NCBI GenBank assembly: GCA_033439765.1
Contig: JAULSN010000005.1
Location: forward strand, 2,867,001-2,931,000
Direction of reading: 5' to 3'
Source: Lasiosphaeria ovina
Lineage: Eukaryota; Ascomycota; Sordariomycetes; Sordariales; Lasiosphaeriaceae
Length of the DNA stretch: 64,000 nt
The notes beneath the pieces were generated by a model. The model saw nothing but the letters and a program-made list of their open reading frames with translations. It did not search any database and had not been told where the DNA came from. The stretch's first letter is position 1; each line of letters begins with the position of its first letter. The position numbers were made by a program, and so were the translations under genes. Shown in pieces: positions 58,101 to 64,000 of this stretch.

Positions 58101-58357
58101 TCTTTCGATCTCGTCTCGTTACCTACCACCTCTAGTCGTTTACGCAGCAACACTCCTTCATCGCGGCCTTCTTTCGACTTTTGCTCGGCCAGTGTGTGTA
58201 TGCGTGCGTGCGCGTATGTGTGTGTGCCCTGTTTGTACACGTCTCGGTCCACGACTCCCTGCTTGCTGCAGCCGCCCATTCTTCAAAGCTGTGCTTCGAG
58301 TCGCCTCGAGGTCCCAATAACCTGCCGACTGCCGGGCAATCATCACGAATCCTGCAG

Positions 58358-58426
58358 GTGAGCGCGGCTTTTTCTCGCTTGCTAGTGACCATTACACAAG
58401 GCCCCCTCCCCCCTGTTTCCCTCTAG
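58358..58426 (+). other. Possible 5'-UTR intron of the TCP11/Sok1 gene
   Basis: A GTGAGC donor after CCTGCAG and a CCCTCTAG acceptor 69 bp away bound a pyrimidine-rich stretch of normal fungal intron size, in the CT-rich leader 340 bp before the start codon. Its use is inferred from signals only. Confidence 0.4.
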
Positions 58427-58766
58427 GTCCATCTGCTTCCGATCACAGGGCGGCCACGGCTTCCGTTTCTCATGCAGCCTTCCGCGTCCACGAGACCTAG
58501 TCTTCGCGATTGTGTCCCCCTAATGCTTCTGTTTGCCCTCCTCTTCCCCTCTCTTCTCCCGCACCTGAAATAAAACCTAGACCGTGTTGCTGATTCTTAC
58601 GGCTAGCCGCCCACTGCGTCCTCTAATAATACCTCTCCTCACACGGTTCGAGAGGCCTATCGCTGTTTTCTGATAATACTGTCTGTGATATCAGCTTTTG
58701 TCGCACACCACCTCGCTTCGCCAGACCAAGTAGTAGCAGCCGGGAAGAGGAGCCACTGCGTACAAG

Positions 58767-60824
58767 ATGGGCGACCAAGGTGCTGGTGGGGGTATTGAGA
58801 GCCACATGCCCACTCACAGGCGACAGGACTCCGGGGAGGAGCCGATACCGACCGAGTCCGTACCAGAAACACGGAACCCGCCTCCCGAGCCCGACCAACA
58901 GGAACAGTACTCACAGACGCTCCAAGAGCTGCCACGCGGCTCCCGAGAACTCGTCGAGGATGGGGCCGGTGCCGCCGCGCCTGTGGTTGTTGGTGCTGCG
59001 CCAGGACTGTCTAGGAATCCGTCGACGTGCTCGACCAGCTCACACGCCAAGCCGAACAGCGAGTACTTGACGGCTCATACAAGTGAGCGCCGGCCGTCGC
59101 CGTTGTCTCGGAGTTCTACGATTGTGTCAAACCGCCCGCTTGAACCTCCGGTCACTAAGGCGACGCTCAGCGAGCTTGACGTCAACAAGATTATCCACAA
59201 CCCTAAACTGCGCCACGATATCAACTTCGACCCAGAACTGCACTTCCGGCCAAACCTGGATGGCGAGAAGGGGAGGAAGAAGCAAGAGAAGGCAAACCAA
59301 TTCTGGAACGCTCTGTTGGACCAGCTGATGCAGTTTGTGACGGATCGGGATGGATTCCACAGGAGTTACGGGAAAGACGAGGACTGGTGCCTGCCGCTAC
59401 TCTTGAGGGCGGTCAAGGAAATAATCCAAACTTTGGTACCACAGCGGGACCGGGAATTCCTCAACGAGGGGCTCAATGTCGACCTCTTAATGCAGCAGTT
59501 CAACCGAGGAGTGGCCGATCTGGAGAGGCTAGCGTCGTGGCTGTCCGGAGTTCTGAAACTCCACTGTGCCCCGATGCGCGACGAATGGGTCGACGAAATG
59601 TACAACGAGCTGAGCAGTGGGAATCGCAACAACGACATGGCCGAGCTTGTCAAGGGGATGCGGAGCCTGCTCAGCGTGCTGGAGGCGATGAAACTAGATG
59701 TCGCGAACCATCAGATCCGGTGTCTGCGTCCGGTGCTTATCGAGGATACGGTCCACTTCGAGCAGCGCTTCTTCATGAAGAAGATACAGGCGAGGAAAGT
59801 CGACATCCGAGAGGCAAGGATATGGTACAGAGGAGCCCGCGAGTGTGCGGAGAGGTCGTACATGGGCTCGGCCATGCCCTACTTGCACGCGTTCGGCGAA
59901 ACGGCCGTGTTCTTCGAGGCCCTTTCCAGACTGGTGCTGCCGTCGACCGATACGACCAAGGTGCCGACGACATTCCTGTTTGACGAGGAGCGCATCATCA
60001 AACTACGGTCCGACATGTACGACAACATCTGCCTCGAGATCTGCATGCGTAAATACGAAGATTTGGAACGGCTGTCGAAATTGACCCAGCTCTACTCGAG
60101 GGTACCAGCATACGTCCGCGAGAGTTCGACCTCGAGCGGGCGGTCGTCGGCCGAGTTCAACTTCAACGCGCCAACAACAACATCACGCCCATCCAGCCTC
60201 GCCCTTAGCGACCACGGGTCAATCAACTCATCTCCTCGGAACTCGGGTGGCCTGTTTGCGCAGCCTATTTTGGATCTCGCCGAGTCACGATCCCGGTCAG
60301 CCAACCTCTACAGCTCCCTTGTAGCGCTGCTCCACACAGCGGCTCCTTCAAGCCGCCCGGCCCAGAGATGGCAATGCCTCGCCCAATCTGTGGCTCCCCA
60401 GATACTTCGCTACGTCAATGCGCCACATTCCCTTCCAGGATTTGAGGATCAACTCGTCGAGTGCCTGGGAGATGTCCAGAACGAGGTTTTCCGCGAGGTC
60501 GAACTTCAATTCCAGCAGCGGCTGCTTGGCGCACTTGCGAAGCGGGTCAAGGACTACAAGAGCCTTTCAGGAGTCGGACTTTTCTCGGTAGCCACCGGGG
60601 GTCGAGTCAATGGGTCGAGCCGCGACAGAGAGCAGCGCGACGTCAGCTTGTTTGCAAGCCTTGACTCGCGGCCGTTGGACCCGCGCGAGGATGCCGGCAT
60701 CGAGGACATGGCCACCCGCCTGGCACATCTTGGAATACTGCACTGGAGAGTATGGTCGCAGCTGGCATACGAAGGGGACGTCAACATGGATCTCGGTGGC
60801 TCGCCTCAAATGACGGGGATATGA
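58767..60824 (+). CDS. sok1: TCP11-domain protein (Sok1 family)
   Basis: This 685-residue intronless protein belongs to the T-complex protein 11 family. Yeast Sok1 was found as a high-copy suppressor of loss of cAMP-dependent kinase, which suggests a link to PKA signalling; this is family knowledge, not seen here. Residues 1-130 are Pro/Ser/Glu-rich and likely disordered. The conserved domain starts near residue 135 (TLSELDVNKIIHNPKLRHDINFDPELHFRPN). It continues through KANQFWNALLDQL, WCLPLLLRAVKEII and EARIWYRGARE and ends with a helical C-terminal region (LVECLGDVQNEVFREVELQF). A Ser/Asn-rich insertion lies at about 460-510. The start is the ATG at 58767, with an inframe MP further on as a weaker alternative. 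A long CT-rich leader precedes the gene. Confidence 0.9.
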   Translation: MGDQGAGGGIESHMPTHRRQDSGEEPIPTESVPETRNPPPEPDQQEQYSQTLQELPRGSRELVEDGAGAAAPVVVGAAPGLSRNPSTCSTSSHAKPNSEYLTAHTSERRPSPLSRSSTIVSNRPLEPPVTKATLSELDVNKIIHNPKLRHDINFDPELHFRPNLDGEKGRKKQEKANQFWNALLDQLMQFVTDRDGFHRSYGKDEDWCLPLLLRAVKEIIQTLVPQRDREFLNEGLNVDLLMQQFNRGVADLERLASWLSGVLKLHCAPMRDEWVDEMYNELSSGNRNNDMAELVKGMRSLLSVLEAMKLDVANHQIRCLRPVLIEDTVHFEQRFFMKKIQARKVDIREARIWYRGARECAERSYMGSAMPYLHAFGETAVFFEALSRLVLPSTDTTKVPTTFLFDEERIIKLRSDMYDNICLEICMRKYEDLERLSKLTQLYSRVPAYVRESSTSSGRSSAEFNFNAPTTTSRPSSLALSDHGSINSSPRNSGGLFAQPILDLAESRSRSANLYSSLVALLHTAAPSSRPAQRWQCLAQSVAPQILRYVNAPHSLPGFEDQLVECLGDVQNEVFREVELQFQQRLLGALAKRVKDYKSLSGVGLFSVATGGRVNGSSRDREQRDVSLFASLDSRPLDPREDAGIEDMATRLAHLGILHWRVWSQLAYEGDVNMDLGGSPQMTGI

Positions 60825-63800
60825 CCGGGTGGATAACCGAAGAAAGAAAAAAAGAAAATATTAGAGCACCATAAGGCCACGGGGCGCTCGGCAGCTTTCC
60901 TTTACGAGGCTGAGGGCGTCGCGACAGGGGGCAGGCTTCCGACTGGCTCATTACCGTTCTAGAGACGTCTACGACACAGACTTTGTTCCCGACTACTACC
61001 CCTTTTAATCCCGAAAAACACGCCCACCACCTTTCTCGCCCCACGGCAGAATTAGAGGGTTTTCCTGTCGTACACGTGGACTTTAGCATCACGCCACACC
61101 ATTTCTCTCTTATTTCCTGAGTGGTTTCTTATCATCGGAATACCCCCCTTTACGAGTTTAATATGCATTTCTTGAGGCTTCCCCGGCTGTGAAAGAGAAG
61201 CTATTCATTGTCTGGATTGGAAGCAAAAGATAGAACCGGAGTTTCGAGTACACAGCATTGGCGTTCTACTTTTTGGTGCTTTGCGGAGCTGGCGGAGAGG
61301 CACTTATTATGTTTTGTTCCCTTTTTATTTCTCTTTTTTCTTTTGTCTCCCCTGGTTAGCGACAGACGCCCAGGGATTGTCTATCATCATACATCAGCAT
61401 GCAGAATAGATTTGGCTCAGAGCTTGCATTGGTTCGCTCCAAGAAAAAACTCGTTGTTTATAGTTGTTGACGGGGGCCGTCCTGATAATCAACCTCTTTC
61501 TTGCTTTTATCTCATCTATGTGTCTGTGACGCGGCTGTCTCTGCGAGATTACGGGCTCTGACAGACTGTTCATATCAACGACGGGTTTGAGCCCTCTTGG
61601 AGGCTTACGCCGAGTATCCGCGCATCTCACCATGGGTTGGTAATACGCGGAGTGAAGACTAGGCCAGGTTTCAAAGGCAAAGCAGGTGGGTTTGTTGGTA
61701 CTATCGAGAGCAAGCTAGTCGGCCGTCCCCTGGTTGGGCCCATCCCAGATTCCCGATTCGCAATCATCCCTGGCGGCGATCGGGAGAACCGAGGAGGGTT
61801 GTCATGGATGGTTTGGCCAGCGGCGGGGACGTGTGGAGAGGCGTAGACACACTTTTTACTTAAGGTGCTTTACTTGCAGAGCAGGGGAGTGCTGGGAAGT
61901 TTTTCTAGAAGGAGAGCGTGGGGCCGTTTTGTTCGGGGCTGTTTGTTGTTGTTGGTTTTGAAATACGTATGTACATACATGATACATACACGACCCCAGG
62001 TGGTATGGATGGATGGCTGGATGGATGGATGAGTGGGACTACCCACTGTAGTATGTACTGTACATAGGTACACGTACATATGTTTCAGTTAGAGGGATTG
62101 CGGGTTTGTGAGCTGCGGATTTCAGATGGCAATCCGATGGCGATGCCGAGGAATGGAGACACTGTAGAGCACTAGAGAATGTCGAAAGGGGGGGGAGATA
62201 TATGGTTCGTGTTGGTTGGTTGTTGCTCACGTTTGTTGCCGCTGGCTGTGTCACTCCTGTTGGCCATGGAGTTGTACTACGGAATTCCTTATTTGCAAGT
62301 CCTATGTAGGTACTAACCTACCTTGTGTGTTGTATATGCATAGACGGATCGTTAAGGTGAAATACCTTGGGTATGGGGGAACAATTCTCATTCACTTCCA
62401 AACAAACACCCACGTATCTACGCAGTAGTCTCTCTCCCCTCTTACTCGCAGCGGTCATCCTGGGGGTTTCTTGAGCTGTGGGTTGGGCCCTGGGTTGCGT
62501 CTGTCTGGCTTGAGTCGGTTCTTGAAACTTCTCGACCGCGTGGTTACTAATTATTAAACTGATTACCGAGAGCAGAAGAGGTGAGTGTGAGTGTGTGGGT
62601 GGGTGGGTAGGTGCGGGGCCATTCCTTGAGAGAAAGATGCATCTCTGCCCTCCCGCCCGCACCGCCCCCGGGTGGATCGCGTTCGGAGGCTCAGGGTGAG
62701 ATCCGGCTGCAGGGCCACGGCGTGGCGTGGCATGGCATGGCCAGGAAAGAGATGGAGACGGAGAGAGAATGTGAGAGAGAGACGGCAGGTTGGTCCCGGG
62801 CCTGAGTCTTGCATATAAGGTGGTGGTGTGGGAAGGTAATCAAGATCAAGGTGTGGATTATGGACTGTGCCCAGGTAAGCTGAGGTGTCCATCCGTACAG
62901 ACACGCGCAGCATACGAAATACGCGGCAAGAGTACGGAGTAGTCAGCCGTCGGCTGGCTGGCTGAAGGAGCTCGCCGCTTAGTATAGGGTTGGGTGGGAG
63001 CTATGTATGGTATGTGTGTAAGTGGGTTGGTGTGTTGGTTGGTTGTTAGTTTTGCGAGTTTCGGTTCCATGATTCCAATTGATGATGATGGGCGGCAGGC
63101 AAGGCAACCTCGAGGCGGTGGTGGTAGTGGTGGCGGCGGTGGCGGCAGGGGAAGCAAGTTGGATGGGCTTTGCCTTGCGACTGCTTGCCCTTTTGTGTGT
63201 TACGCCTGTCTCTGTCGGGGTGGAGACGAGGCTTAGGGGAGACGAGACGGACCGCCTCGGTCGCTCGCGTGCCAAGTGCCTGTTTCTGGAAGGAAGGGAA
63301 GAAGCTTCTTGGGTCTCCTGGAGGGGATGAATGGCTACTAAGTAGCGTGAGACACGCCAAGAGTCAGAGAATGGAGAAGGTGTATGTCTAGTGCCTTTCT
63401 CGGGGTATGGTACTGTATCGATGTATGTATATAAATACAGTATCGTGTAGCACCAGATCGGATCGGATCGGGACCGACTGCAGGATTGATAAGGTACGCA
63501 GAAAAGGTCCATTGGGTGTCTGTTGGTCGACAGTCGACAGGCAGTAATGGGGCGGGCAGGAATGAGGCGCAAAACCCGACTGGCAGTCGCGCTTCTCCAA
63601 CCCTTCTCGAAACCTTCCGGATTCGGACGAGGGTTATGCTCGGAGTTCCATCGACGTTGACATGCTTGCTAAAATATACCGCACCATACCGTGACATGGA
63701 ATACAATGACATAATACACAAATGGAACTCGAAGGCATTAAATGCCCGATGCACGCCCGGAGAAGCTGCAAAGCAACCACCCCAAACCACAACCACGCGA

Positions 63801-64000
63801 TGCCCCCCCCTCGAGAAAGCCAAGGCAAGGGGGCGGCGGGCGAGGGATTTTGCCTCTCTGTGCAGCCGAACATCTTTCTCCCTCCCCATACCATACCCAG
63901 GGGAAGAGGCGAAACGTGGAACATCCACGGATGCATGTCTGACGAGCTGTAATATGTAACCTGTGTATACTAGGCGGTAAATAAAACCCTCCTCGACACA
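60825..64000. other. 3.2-kb terminal stretch without recognisable genes
   Basis: After the probable 3' untranslated region, no coding frame is recognised up to the window edge. There is a GGAT tetramer repeat near 62003-62030, GT- and GA-rich patches near 62580-62600 and 62755-62785, and tandem GGTGGT units near 63115-63150. The region may be the promoter of a gene beyond the window. Confidence 0.5.

Larger units (their letters stand above)
46911..58766. other. 11.9-kb stretch without recognisable genes
   Basis: Many short open frames exist on both strands (up to about 197 codons), but none resembles a known family, and none is joined to others by convincing splice sites. Base composition is mixed rather than uniformly AT-rich, so this is not a typical heavily RIP-mutated transposon block. 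Content includes a MITE at 51736-52024, a 16-bp palindrome at 53458-53473, GTGCGTG repeats near 49317-49345, a TGCG microsatellite near 55025-55112, CATCC repeats near 53955-53990, and several ACCTAGG-type palindromes. The last kilobase is CT-rich and is probably the TCP11 gene's leader. A long promoter or a non-coding RNA cannot be excluded. Confidence 0.55.

Overview
The window looks like filamentous ascomycete nuclear DNA (Pezizomycotina, most likely a sordariomycete). The reasons are short 50-140 bp introns with GTRNGT donors and CTAAC/CTGAC-type branch sites, GC-rich coding regions with simple-repeat and CT-rich flanks, fungal-specific families (HET domain, Zn2Cys6, Poa1-type macro domain, a fungal tandem-CCCH protein), and transposon copies whose damage looks like repeat-induced point mutation (RIP). 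No rRNA, intact tRNA or CRISPR was seen. Every gene call comes from reading the translation and splice signals by eye; no database search was possible.

Left edge (1-9.3 kb) is transposon-rich. A Ty1/copia retrotransposon on the minus strand runs off the left edge. It has a 304-bp 5' LTR at 5257-5560, then gag, then protease-integrase-RT-RNase H in the same frame, interrupted only by one TAG. The element sits inside one copy of a 200-bp dispersed repeat (5561-5761). A second copy lies at 8976-9177, and the two bracket a HET-domain gene (6389-8242, minus). A structured, LTR-like stretch lies just 3' of the HET gene.

9.4-47 kb is the gene-bearing core. In order it holds an OPT-family transporter (+), a Zn2Cys6 regulator (-), orotidine-5'-phosphate decarboxylase (-), a 3.7-kb gap, a protein joining an NYN/PIN-like domain to tandem CCCH fingers (+), SRP19 (+), dynactin p150 (-), an HMG-box regulator (-), RuvB-like helicase 1 (-), an EamA/DMT transporter (-), a Poa1-like macro-domain protein (+), TAF13 (-) and the 72-residue Golgi protein kish (+). 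Most are single-copy housekeeping genes (pyrimidine synthesis, protein targeting, microtubule transport, transcription, chromatin, secretion) with no sign of a shared pathway or biosynthetic cluster. A tRNA-like, SINE-like element lies between the macro-domain and TAF13 genes.

47-64 kb is almost empty of genes. About 11.9 kb (46911-58766) has no recognisable coding sequence. It holds a 289-bp miniature inverted-repeat element with perfect 27-bp ends, microsatellites and scattered ACCTAGGT-type palindromes. A TCP11/Sok1-family gene follows (58767-60824, +), then 3.2 kb in which I see no gene. I found no convincing new defence or biosynthetic system. The best leads are the lightly RIP-damaged copia element nested in an older repeat, the MITE, the tRNA-like repeat, the NYN-CCCH protein and the micro-exon gene structures.
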